A stretch of 61,041 nucleotides of DNA from Martensiomyces pterosporus (Eukaryota > Kickxellomycota > Kickxellomycetes > Kickxellales > Kickxellaceae), in assembly GCA_025201845.1 (NCBI GenBank), contig MU604030.1, positions 1 to 61,041 on the forward strand. The letters run 5' to 3'. Of this stretch, positions 52,582-61,041 are shown piece after piece (position 1 is the stretch's first letter; each line of letters starts with the position of its first letter). The position numbers and the translations under genes were made by a program. Below the pieces are notes generated by a model. That model ran no database searches. It worked only from the letters and a program-made list of their open reading frames with translations, and was not told the DNA's origin.

Positions 52582-53659
52582 ATGCCTGCACAGCTCACCG
52601 AACACATCAACGTCAAGTTCGACACTGTCGAGTCCGCGCTCGAGGCTATTCGTAAGTGCACCTGCTTTCCTTCCCATTTCAAGCGAATGCATAAACGCCA
52701 GCACCATGGGTTTCTTCGCAGTCTGCTGCGCCAAGTGCCATGCATATACCTCCACGTACCAGTGCTGCTGTCGCCGCACTGCTTGATCTGGCAGAGGGGC
52801 GGCTACCCCGCAGCGTCCTTTGTTCAGTATACTCCTCAGCAGCGCGCCTTTTTTCTTCGACTTGTTTATGTCGCGTGTCTGTGCCCTGTGCAGACCCGAT
52901 CAGCCAGCCATTCGTCCATTGCATCGCTTACCAAAAGCACTCTCTTTCATGTGCCGATTTGCGACCAGAGAGCCGCTCCCGAGCCCATTCTCCGTGGGCA
53001 GGCTAGATAGCGCAAATTCGGCTTGATTTCCAGCACTAATCAGCAGCATGCATTTCGCTTGTCGTGAATCAACCGGCATAGGCAATGGCGAGGCTGTCAT
53101 CGTCATGGACAACGAGGACAGGGAGAACGAAGGCGATCTCATTTTCGCGGCCGAGAAGACTACTCCCGAGCTCCTGGCGTTTATGATCCGGTACTCCAGC
53201 GGCTACATCTGCGTTGGCATGGACCCCGACCGCCTGGACGAATTGGAGCTCCCCCTCATGGTCAAGAACAGCACCGACCTTCTGCGCACCCAATACACCA
53301 TCACAGTCGACGCCGCCGAGGGCGTGTCAACGGGAATTTCGGCCGCCGATAGAAGCAAAACCATCGGCATTCTGGGCGATTTCTCTAACAAGAACCCCCA
53401 GTCGCTGCGTCGTCCTGGCCATGTCCTCCCGCTCCGTGCAAAGAAGAACGGTGTGCTGGAAAGGGGCGGGCACACGGAGGCCAGCATTGACCTTACTCGT
53501 CTCGCGGGGTTGAACCCGGCCGGCGCTCTGTGCGAGCTGGTCAATGACGATGGGACGATGAAGCGGAGAGACGACTGCGCCATTTTTGCAAAGGAGCACG
53601 GGCTCAAGCTGATTACTATTAGCGATCTGGTTGCGTACCGCAAGGCCCACGGCTGCTGA
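52582..53659 (+). CDS. RIB3: 3,4-dihydroxy-2-butanone-4-phosphate synthase, two exons
   Basis: Exons 52582-52651 (MPAQLTEHINVKFDTVESALEAI plus one base) and 53082-53659 join in phase 1 over a 430-bp intron (GTAAGT, ATAG); product 215 residues. The splice makes [28 protein letters not shown], the family's metal/phosphate site (DxDRENEGD). Further landmarks are SSGYICVGM, TVDAAEGVSTGISAADRSKT, RPGHVLPLRAKKNGVLERGGHTEASIDL and LCELVNDDGTM. The enzyme splits ribulose 5-phosphate into formate and DHBP, the four-carbon precursor of riboflavin's xylene ring. Starting at the in-exon ATG 53048 would lose the N-terminal helix and add unrelated residues, so the spliced form is preferred. Confidence 0.95.
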
Positions 53660-53909
53660 GCCGCTAGTAAATGTCATTTCTCTTTGCTCTCTCAAGCTAC
53701 ACCGAAATAATCACATCTCCATTACGCCTGCTGTCTGTTAGTGCGTGTGCACAAAGTAGCACCCACAACCCCGCTGCTTCTGCAGTGTCCTGTAACCAGC
53801 AAACGCCCCTTCATTGCTGCCCGCGTCCTTAGAGAGGTCATGTCTTTGTTTCAGCATCGCTGTCCTTGGTATAGAGAGACGGAAAAGCCTCGCTGCGTGC
53901 TAGCATATC

Positions 53910-55061
53910 ATGGAAGAGCGGCAGCAAGTCGTGCTGGTCAGGTCAGCTAGGAGCATAAAGGCAGCAGACCTTCTTCCCGCAAACCCAGGCAGAGCATCGC
54001 GCGTGCATGCACTCATAGATGCATTCCAGCTCAGCAGCATGCTCAAAATTGTTGGTCCAGTGCCTCTGTCCAAGGCCGAGCTGACCGAGTTCCACTCCGA
54101 CGAGTACATCAGCCACCTGTTCTCATCGCAGCCCGACGAATCGCTCTCTGGCAGCGAGTCTGACTGCGAGCATGGCGATGGTGCTGGCAGAAGTGAAACC
54201 GACCGGCTAGAAGAGTTTGGTCTTCTCTACGACTGTCCACTGGTCGACGGCATCGAGGACCACGTCAGATATGTTGCGGGCGGCACAGTGACAGCTGCCA
54301 TGTCTCTGGTCAGCGGCGAAACCCAGTGCGCAATCCACTGGGAGGGCGGCCGACACCACTGCAAGCGCAGCCAGGCATCTGGGTTCTGCTACGTCAACGA
54401 CATTGTCCTGGGGATTCTCAAACTCCAGGCCAGATTCGCCCGTGTCTTGTACATCGACCTGGATCTGCACCATGGTGACGGTGTTCAGGACGCCTTTCTC
54501 TATAGCAATAAAGTGACGACCCTGTCTATCCACCACTTTGACCGTGGGTTCTATCCAAATACCGGCGGCAGCTGCGATGAGGGCCGAGGCAGAGGTGCTG
54601 GACACAGCATTAATGTCCCGCTTAGACGCGGCGCAACGGATGCGCGCTTCGTTGAGGTACTCAAGCGCGTGGCGGGCTCGGTGGCTGCGTCGTTCAAACC
54701 CGGCGCTGTTGTCGTGCAGTGTGGGTGCGATGGCCTCGCTGGTGACCCACACAAGATACTCAACTTGACTGCCGATGCGTTTGTTGAGTCTGTGAGGTTT
54801 ATAATGGGCTGGAATCTGCCGGTATTGCTGCTCGGCGGCGGTGGGTACAACACGCCGGACTGTGCAAGGTGCTGGACTCGGCTTACGGCTCTGGCCTGCG
54901 GGCGTGATATCAGCTCGTCGGAAGACATCCCCGAGCATGAGTTCCTCAGCGAGTACGCGCCAGTGTTCGACATGTCCATCGACAGGCGTCTGGTGGACGA
55001 CGAAAACACCGCAGAATCAATCGACGACATCGTCCAGCAGATATCAGCGCTCACCAGGTAG
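53910..55061 (+). CDS. Class I histone deacetylase (HDAC8/Hos1-like)
   Basis: Single exon, 383 residues. It aligns through with the HDAC8-type class I fold: RASRVHALIDAF, TEFHSDEYISHL, YDCPLVDGIEDHVRYVAGGTVTAAMSLV, then GGRHHCKRSQASGFCYVND (catalytic His pair), YIDLDLHHGDGVQDAF (zinc Asp/His), CGCDGLAGDP (zinc Asp) and LGGGGYNTPDCARCW (catalytic Tyr). All catalytic residues appear intact. A Ser/Asp/Glu-rich insert (about residues 73-103) sits before the DCP loop and looks like a casein-kinase-2 target. It lacks a long C-terminal tail, unlike Rpd3/Hos2. Likely a zinc-dependent protein deacetylase; substrate unknown. NUP133 starts 307 bp downstream on the same strand. Confidence 0.9.
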   Translation: MEERQQVVLVRSARSIKAADLLPANPGRASRVHALIDAFQLSSMLKIVGPVPLSKAELTEFHSDEYISHLFSSQPDESLSGSESDCEHGDGAGRSETDRLEEFGLLYDCPLVDGIEDHVRYVAGGTVTAAMSLVSGETQCAIHWEGGRHHCKRSQASGFCYVNDIVLGILKLQARFARVLYIDLDLHHGDGVQDAFLYSNKVTTLSIHHFDRGFYPNTGGSCDEGRGRGAGHSINVPLRRGATDARFVEVLKRVAGSVAASFKPGAVVVQCGCDGLAGDPHKILNLTADAFVESVRFIMGWNLPVLLLGGGGYNTPDCARCWTRLTALACGRDISSSEDIPEHEFLSEYAPVFDMSIDRRLVDDENTAESIDDIVQQISALTR

Positions 55062-55368
55062 ACACAGCATGCGACCGAGCCGAAGCGGCGAGCCGTGGCT
55101 CCAGACACCAGACATGCAAGGCAGAGAAGGGCAGAATGCGTGTGCAGGAAAAATCTTAGCGTCAACAGCCATTTCTCCTCTTCTTAGCCCGCTTCTCGCT
55201 GCTCTTAATTCTCTTTTAGCCCCTCTCTTGTCAGGCACAGAATCCATCATCCATATACTTTATTTGCCTTTGTTATTGCTAATACTGGCCCCCTTTTTCT
55301 AGCACGAGGCACGCGTAGCAGCGACGAAGATAAGTTGAAAATCGGCGCAGAGATTTCCAAAACCCAGC
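55062..55368. other. Intergenic between HDAC and NUP133
   Basis: 307 bp with a pyrimidine-rich patch (about 55170-55300) before the NUP133 ATG; no gene. Confidence 0.6.
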
Positions 55369-58300
55369 ATGTTCACATCGCCTACTTCCAAGGGCAGGCG
55401 CCGCCAGACAACAAGCCGCGCCAAGACAGCTGCTTCCCCAGCGGATGAATCTGCCGGGGGCAGGAATGCGCTTGGAAGAAATTCCTCGGCCGCGGCTCTG
55501 TCTCAACAGCAGCAGCGCGGTTTGAGCGAGCAGGCAGCTGGTCGGAAGCGCCAGACATTTGGCTCGTTTGAATATACTAGCCAGCAGAACAAGGATTCCG
55601 ACGGGCAGGCACCAGAGCATTCGCCATTCAAGCCATCGCCCAGGAAGAAGCAGGCTACGGGTGCTGAGCCTAAACGCCCCACCTGGCTGTCGCCCTTGTC
55701 CAAGCGCAGCAAGAAGCCCGCAGTAGCAGGCAGCGCTGGATCGTCGCAGGGATCAGCTGGTCAGACCACTCCGTGGGAGTTTTTGGACGACGTGGAGGAC
55801 GATGACCACGGCGTAGAGAGCGTGGCAACAGACTCAAACAACCAGACACAGCAGCAGCAACAGGAATCCACTCCGGTCTTTGACCAAGCCGGATTCATGG
55901 CCGATGAAGACGACGAGACGTCCGGAGAACCACTGGATGTGTCGCAGGACGACCAGCGCACTTTGATGCGCGGCGACAAGCATGCAGTGTTTGAGGTTGC
56001 TGGGTTCCCCGATGCCGTGCGCAGGCACCTGGGCTCCATCGACCTCGTGAGCGTTCCTGTAACGTCGGGGCTGAATGACGATGCCAAATTCGCCTTTGTT
56101 GCCACACCCACCAGCTGCTTTGTCTGGTCCTACGCCGAGTCGAAAAGCCCCAACAGCAGCGTATATAAGCTTGCTATGCCAGACACCGATAATGCAACGA
56201 TTTACAAGACACCGGTAGTTGCGCTGGTGCCTGCCGGAAACCTCCAGAGCGACGTCGGCGTCCTTGCGTGCAGCACAACTGGCCAGATCCGCTATTGGGA
56301 TCGCGTGGTGTTTGGGCTTGGCGGCACCGAGCGGTTCCACACCAAAGAGCTCTCGCTGGCCCATGCTGGCGATGAGTGCTGCCAGATAATCGAGATTTAT
56401 TCTGGACTCTACAGCGTGACCACTAGGAAGGGGTACCTGTTCCAGGTCTCCCTGCAGAATGCACAGGGGACCACAGAGCTTGACGCGCGTCCTCTGGGAA
56501 AGAGCGCCGGTGTGCGTGCTGGTGTGCTCAGCCGCGTGTCCTCACTTCTAAGCGGAGCTGCCTACACGCCTACGGTTGTCGACGCCGGCGACGCTATTGT
56601 TGGCCTGGCTGCTGGTGGACGTACTGAGATCCGCCACTCGCGCGAGCTGTTTGCACTTACCCGTGAGCGCCTGCTCAAGTGGGTCGTTTCGCGTGCGCAT
56701 CCGGAAAAGTTCATGTACTCGATGAACATCCTCCAGACACTCAGCAACGCCGCTGCCCAGCAGATCGGTATGGACGTGGAGGTGAGTGTGCACGACGTGG
56801 CCGTCACACGCAACGGCGACGTGTGCGTACTGGTGGGTCTTCAGCTTCCGCACAGGGCTGGAAGAACGCAGCTTGCGGTGGCCGTTCTCAGGGGATTCGA
56901 TATCTCAACGGAGCCTGAGATGCTCGTGCTTTGGCCCCTAAACTTTACGTCCACGGAGCCGCTCGAGCAGGAGGGTGTCGGTCGCCCACGCCTTGTGCTT
57001 CCTGACGGCGGTCCGGGCATGTACATTGTGCTTCCAAAGACCGTGATCTTGTCTGTCGTCCCGACCACAGATGCCCGCTTCGAGGAGACCATATCATTCC
57101 GCGACGACGACTTTGTCTTGGGATTAAATGCAGCGTCGAAATTCCCCTACCCGCTGCACCAGTCTTCTGAGAGCAGCCTAGTGTTCACCTGTCTGCATGC
57201 CGGTGTGCTCGAGGTGTCCATGGAGGTAACGCAGATCCTTAGCGCTGCTATTGAGACCAATGCTGCTGACATCGACATCGACATCGACATGGATGTTGGC
57301 GGAGCTAGCGGGTGGCCCCAGTCGGGGACCAGGGTTGGCAAGCCAACGGGTGTCGGTAGCGCAGAGCGTGCGTTCCAGACACAGATCGAGCAGGCAGTGT
57401 TCTTCGGTATGAGCAACTCGCAGAACCCGCTCTCATTTACCATCTCGTCGCAAGCCCAGGGCGTGGACGGTGCGCTTCAAAATGCTGCACTGCGTGTATC
57501 ACAGGCCATCCTCGACAACACGTCGCACTTTATCACCGATAGGTTGGACCTTGGCGCGCATCTCAAGGAGCGACTCCGTCGTGCTCATGCGATCATGCAG
57601 TTTATCGCCGACAACAAGCTGACGGACAAAGTGTCCCGCAACGCACGCATACAGCTGTGCTCGAATGCCGAGAGGCTGGCTGCCAGCGTTGCGGTGTGGG
57701 AGTACCAGAACGAGGCCTGGGAGAAAAAGGAAGGTGCTGCCTCGCAGCTGATGACCAACCTCGTCTCATCGTTCCTTGAGAAGATGGGTCTGCAGAGCAG
57801 GGACCCGCTGCGCTTGTTCTTCAAGCAGCATGCTGCGTCTATTGGCGATTTGCTGGTGTTTATGCACCGTAGCCTGTCGACGCTGAGGCGGGCACTGGAA
57901 GTGAGCGATAGCGGAATCCATGATAGCCAGCTTGTTGCGTACGAAGCTAACCGCATCATCATATCTGTGCTGCAGTCGGGCTTTAACTATCGGTTCCAGA
58001 ACACGCAGCTTTACGGTCTCGCCGATTTGAATGGCGTGCTGGACGGCAACTCGAGAGAGGCTGAGTGCACACAGCAAACAAGCGAGGGCTTGCCTGAGCG
58101 CTGGACGGAGCACCTGGTTATTATTGACCTGCTGGCCGAAAGGCTGGAGAGCTCATACAGGCTGTGTCGCGATATCAGTGGGCGCCATTGCGTGCCGATC
58201 TACGAGCGGATCAAGGCGACAACGCTCCCGAGCGATGACAGCTCGAGCAGCCAAGCCGGTGGCCTTTCGATCTTTGACGACGCTGTGTCGGTAAGCCACC

Positions 58301-59970
58301 CCAGCCAAACGAGCACTGGTGGCGCCGCTACAAACGACGACGAGGCGCGTATCCAGGTTGAGGTCGATAACCCCTACGTCTCGTCGCTGGCGCTTCTGCG
58401 TGAGACCATCAACCAGATGGGTCCGCTCGCCAACCTGTGCTTCCGCGTGTTTGTCGATCGCATCACGTACCTCGAGGGCAGCAGCCCGAACGACGTCCAG
58501 GGACTCACCCGCAGATACGAGTCGGCACGCCCTCGCTACTTGCTCTGCCTTGTGCCCCTTGGTCGTGCTGCCGTTGCTTTCCGCTTGGCTGAGGAGTACC
58601 GCGATCTCGCCACACTTGTCACACTTGTGTTTGCCACAGACAAGGACCATGCCGCCGACCATCTGCGTCTCTATGTTAGCAAATTCGGAAAGCCTTTTGC
58701 CGACACGCTGTTCGAGTATTATGAGCGGCGCCAGGCTTGGGCTAGTCTTCTGTGCACGCAGGATGAGGCGTTTGATCTCTGGCTGAAGGAGCATATCGAC
58801 AAGCGGATGGGCGAAGCTCAGCATGGACCCATGGCCCAGATCGGGTGGATCCACGATGTGAAGCTTGGCGACTTTAGCGCGGCTGCTGCGAAGCTTGTCC
58901 GTGCGGGCCGTGAATCGAGCGAGGTTGAGCAGGCACGCACGATGCTTAGTCTCAGCAAGCTTGCGTTTGTGCAAGACGAAAGCCAAGAGGGCAGATCTGC
59001 ACAGGACGAGACGGTTGCCGAAGCACATTCGCGGCTGGAGGACGCGCTGGAGCTGTGCGAGGTGCAAGAGCATGTTGCGCAATATTTTGCGGCAATTGTC
59101 AGGGAGCACAGCGGACTCGCAACCGACCATGCATGGAGGCGTCGCGACGACATCAACGACAAAAAGGCGGCACTCGATGCAGCCATGTTGACGACAACGC
59201 CAGAGCTCCGGCACGACATGCCGGCTCTTTACACTATCTACAGCGACTTTGTTCGTCGCGCATGGAACGGACGCACATTGTCGGTTGAGGATTTGTTGGA
59301 CGTTCTCACACTCCCCGACAACATAACACCAACCACGGAATTGTCGGAGAACAATGGTGGCCACCAGTATAATGGCATTATGCAGGGGCGCCGGAGTTTG
59401 GCCGTGGACATTCTTAGTCGCGCCAGCTTCAACCTGCCGGAACAGTGCCGCGAGTCTGCATTGAGGACTATTTGGCGACGCGTATATCTGAGCGACGACT
59501 GGCAAGGGATCCACAAGAAGCTCAAGGGCGGCAATGTGCCCGACAGCGTGTTGAGAGCGGAGCTGCTCAACACACAGCTGTACCGGATGCTAAAGGCGTG
59601 CTGGGTTTCGCGCGAACTTGCACACCCCGACTGGTATCTCTTGCCGGCAGACTCGTTTGCTGGTGACGACCTCGATTATCTTGTGTCTACTCGGCTGGCA
59701 CCCCAGTTTACGAGCAGATCGAGTGAGCCCACGGACAAGCAGAAGCCCATTACGAATACGACGGCGCCTGCTATTCGCAAGGACTACAACGAGGAGGACA
59801 GTAGGCTGCGCACAGCAATTGCCAGTGGCCTGGATAGCTACTATTCTGAGATTTTGCGCATTGTCGTGGAAGATGCCAGAGGGCAGCCGGGCGACGAGAT
59901 GGAGGAAAAGGGAGACGCATCAAGTGCTGGCACGGTAGCGGGGGAGGATGTCAACATGGACTCTGACTGA
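55369..59970 (+). CDS. NUP133: Nucleoporin Nup133, Y-complex (Nup84 complex)
   Basis: Single exon, 1,533 residues. The N-terminal 200 residues are basic and disordered with SPxK/R-type phosphosites and a TTPWEFLDD motif. A beta-propeller follows (about 205-640): GFPDAVRRHLGSIDLVSVPV, FVWSY, GVLACSTTGQIRYWD, IIEIYSGLYSVTTRKGYLFQVSL. The rest is an alpha-helical stack of the Nup133/Nup155 C-terminal type (WEYQNEAWEKKEGA, FRVFVDRITYLEGSSPNDVQGL, LVPLGRAAVAFRLAEEYRDLATLV, ADTLFEYYERRQAWASLL). An amphipathic membrane-curvature loop in the propeller is likely (GVRAGVLSRVSSLLSGAAYTP). A (GACATC)3 run encodes DIDIDI near residue 635. Nup133 forms the stalk tip of the pore's outer ring. Confidence 0.9.
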   Translation: MFTSPTSKGRRRQTTSRAKTAASPADESAGGRNALGRNSSAAALSQQQQRGLSEQAAGRKRQTFGSFEYTSQQNKDSDGQAPEHSPFKPSPRKKQATGAEPKRPTWLSPLSKRSKKPAVAGSAGSSQGSAGQTTPWEFLDDVEDDDHGVESVATDSNNQTQQQQQESTPVFDQAGFMADEDDETSGEPLDVSQDDQRTLMRGDKHAVFEVAGFPDAVRRHLGSIDLVSVPVTSGLNDDAKFAFVATPTSCFVWSYAESKSPNSSVYKLAMPDTDNATIYKTPVVALVPAGNLQSDVGVLACSTTGQIRYWDRVVFGLGGTERFHTKELSLAHAGDECCQIIEIYSGLYSVTTRKGYLFQVSLQNAQGTTELDARPLGKSAGVRAGVLSRVSSLLSGAAYTPTVVDAGDAIVGLAAGGRTEIRHSRELFALTRERLLKWVVSRAHPEKFMYSMNILQTLSNAAAQQIGMDVEVSVHDVAVTRNGDVCVLVGLQLPHRAGRTQLAVAVLRGFDISTEPEMLVLWPLNFTSTEPLEQEGVGRPRLVLPDGGPGMYIVLPKTVILSVVPTTDARFEETISFRDDDFVLGLNAASKFPYPLHQSSESSLVFTCLHAGVLEVSMEVTQILSAAIETNAADIDIDIDMDVGGASGWPQSGTRVGKPTGVGSAERAFQTQIEQAVFFGMSNSQNPLSFTISSQAQGVDGALQNAALRVSQAILDNTSHFITDRLDLGAHLKERLRRAHAIMQFIADNKLTDKVSRNARIQLCSNAERLAASVAVWEYQNEAWEKKEGAASQLMTNLVSSFLEKMGLQSRDPLRLFFKQHAASIGDLLVFMHRSLSTLRRALEVSDSGIHDSQLVAYEANRIIISVLQSGFNYRFQNTQLYGLADLNGVLDGNSREAECTQQTSEGLPERWTEHLVIIDLLAERLESSYRLCRDISGRHCVPIYERIKATTLPSDDSSSSQAGGLSIFDDAVSVSHPSQTSTGGAATNDDEARIQVEVDNPYVSSLALLRETINQMGPLANLCFRVFVDRITYLEGSSPNDVQGLTRRYESARPRYLLCLVPLGRAAVAFRLAEEYRDLATLVTLVFATDKDHAADHLRLYVSKFGKPFADTLFEYYERRQAWASLLCTQDEAFDLWLKEHIDKRMGEAQHGPMAQIGWIHDVKLGDFSAAAAKLVRAGRESSEVEQARTMLSLSKLAFVQDESQEGRSAQDETVAEAHSRLEDALELCEVQEHVAQYFAAIVREHSGLATDHAWRRRDDINDKKAALDAAMLTTTPELRHDMPALYTIYSDFVRRAWNGRTLSVEDLLDVLTLPDNITPTTELSENNGGHQYNGIMQGRRSLAVDILSRASFNLPEQCRESALRTIWRRVYLSDDWQGIHKKLKGGNVPDSVLRAELLNTQLYRMLKACWVSRELAHPDWYLLPADSFAGDDLDYLVSTRLAPQFTSRSSEPTDKQKPITNTTAPAIRKDYNEEDSRLRTAIASGLDSYYSEILRIVVEDARGQPGDEMEEKGDASSAGTVAGEDVNMDSD

Positions 59971-61041
59971 TTCGCTCCTCCCTCAAGACGCAACTCGCAT
60001 TGCCTGTCTCCTGCCATGCAAGACAAACAGAGTTTTCGTGTTTTGTTTGTTTCCTTCTCTTTTTATAATTAGCAGCATGCGCAAATGTCGCTTACGGAAT
60101 GCAAACGCGCTTATCTGTCTACACACATCCACTACAATGTGGACAGATATGCGGAATACGTGCTGGAGGATGCAGCGGATGAATGGGATATGCGTCGGCG
60201 CCAGTGCATGCTGCTACGCGCCCGGCACAGACGGTGCACTTGCACATGTGCCAATAAGTGGGCAAGCAATAGCCATGATGGGCAGTGAAGCGCTTTGCAT
60301 TCAAACATTCCGCCCCGGGATGTCTTCTCTCTGGAAAGCGCACAAAACGGCAATGTGTCATTGCCGTTCACGGAACTAGCGAAGACCAAGTAGGTGGTGC
60401 TGGCAGGTCACAAGGGGGATTGTCGTGGGAGAAAGGCGTTTGCAAGTGCCTGTTTTCCATCCCTGCTGCTAATATCCCCGTGCTGCGAAGCATCTCCTGC
60501 ATGCAGCGCAGTGCTGTGGAAAATGGGGAGACTAGCAGACAATAGAGAACGGCATCTAGCGCCGCACTCTCTGGAGGGTACCCCCCAAGCGAGCGCCATG
60601 TAGCAGTTCGTGTGTATTGTCGCTCGGCGAATAGCTCGTAGCGAATGCCTACTGTGTGTCGTTTGCAAAGAGCCATTGATCAACCCCCTGTATACGCAGC
60701 ATGGGCTCTCCTTTATTTGTGTGTTTGTTTGTTTGCTGCTGGCGCATGCATTCATGCAGGCTGCAGTAGATACAGGAGGTCCCCTCCCTCATCCTCTTTC
60801 AGGCCCAATGGCCATATATGGCAGCTGCACCACATACAGCCATCCCCCCTCGTCGCGCACTTTCCATGCATTGCCCATGCGTGTGCTTGCCTCAGGGCGG
60901 ACGAGGGGTGAGAGGTGTGGAGACACGCAGTAGCCGCAATACACCAGGTGCATGCCATTCTAGCTGCTGCCAGAGAGGGAGACAGACTCGGAGGCACGCT
61001 ATTAGACTACGTATGAGCATGTGGCTTTGTGTAAAGCGGAT
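59971..61041. other. Intergenic to window end
   Basis: NUP133 3' flank and 1 kb with no gene I can support. A 67-codon ORF at 60085-60288 (+) is the least bad candidate but has no recognisable sequence. Confidence 0.5.

Noticed and set aside
53048..53081. In-frame ATG at 53048 as the RIB3 start
   Set aside because: It lies in the intron; the exon at 52582-52651 plus splicing gives the conserved [13 protein letters not shown] sequence.
58153..59514. 453-codon minus-strand ORF
   Set aside because: Antisense to NUP133, no recognisable sequence, same shadow effect.
60085..60288. 67-codon ORF downstream of NUP133
   Set aside because: Plausible composition at its start but degenerates to Arg/Cys-rich sequence; no promoter or splice support.

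Overview
The window is eukaryotic nuclear DNA from a fungus, most likely an early-diverging lineage; my best guess is Zoopagomycota, Kickxellomycotina, near Coemansia. That placement is an inference from gene content, short GT-AG introns and general sequence style, and I could not run a search. The fungal markers are a YCK-type casein kinase 1, ERG25, RIB3, a fungal-style VPS23 and a CipC/DUF3759-like protein. A complex I subunit (NDUFA7 type) excludes Saccharomyces-like yeasts. I support 25 protein genes, about one per 2.4 kb. There are no rRNAs, tRNAs, transposons or CRISPR arrays that I can defend. Eleven of the genes need splicing or are too short to stand out as long ORFs. I resolved exons for VPS23, YTM1, casein kinase 1, BNA4, the DUF3759 gene, the mitochondrial carrier, YOS1, GND1 and RIB3.

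Layout: 1-2664 (+) is a Q-rich coactivator cut by the window edge. 2903-16966 is a minus-strand block: VPS23 (ESCRT-I), an amino-acid permease, CDT2 (CRL4 receptor), a RAD5/HLTF-type helicase-RING protein and a membrane LEA-2 protein. 18043-27846 is a plus-strand block: YTM1 (60S biogenesis), casein kinase 1, CBC2 (cap-binding), a LITAF-domain protein and a 24-residue metallothionein-like peptide. 28436-34533 holds a membrane GH35-like protein (-) divergent from kynurenine 3-monooxygenase (+). 34735-38598 (-) holds an NDUFA7-type subunit and eIF3c. 39595-45291 holds a His-rich small protein (+), then the DUF3759-like protein with Sup35-like repeats, a mitochondrial carrier and YOS1 (all -). 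46135-53659 is metabolic: ERG25 (+), GND1 (-), TAL1 (-), RIB3 (+). 53910-59970 (+) holds a class I HDAC and NUP133. The last 1.07 kb has no gene I can defend.

Two neighbourhoods look functionally coherent. RAD5-like and CDT2 are tandem, 212 bp apart, and both families act on PCNA-marked chromatin through ubiquitin. GND1, TAL1 and RIB3 are consecutive: GND1 makes ribulose 5-phosphate, RIB3 consumes it for riboflavin, and TAL1 recycles pentose phosphates.

The most unusual items are three. One is the 24-residue CxC metallothionein-like gene with its own TATA box. The second is a 1,236-residue membrane-anchored GH35-like protein whose acid/base glutamate position is histidine. The third is a DUF3759-like protein bracketed at both ends by Sup35-like NQGGY repeats.
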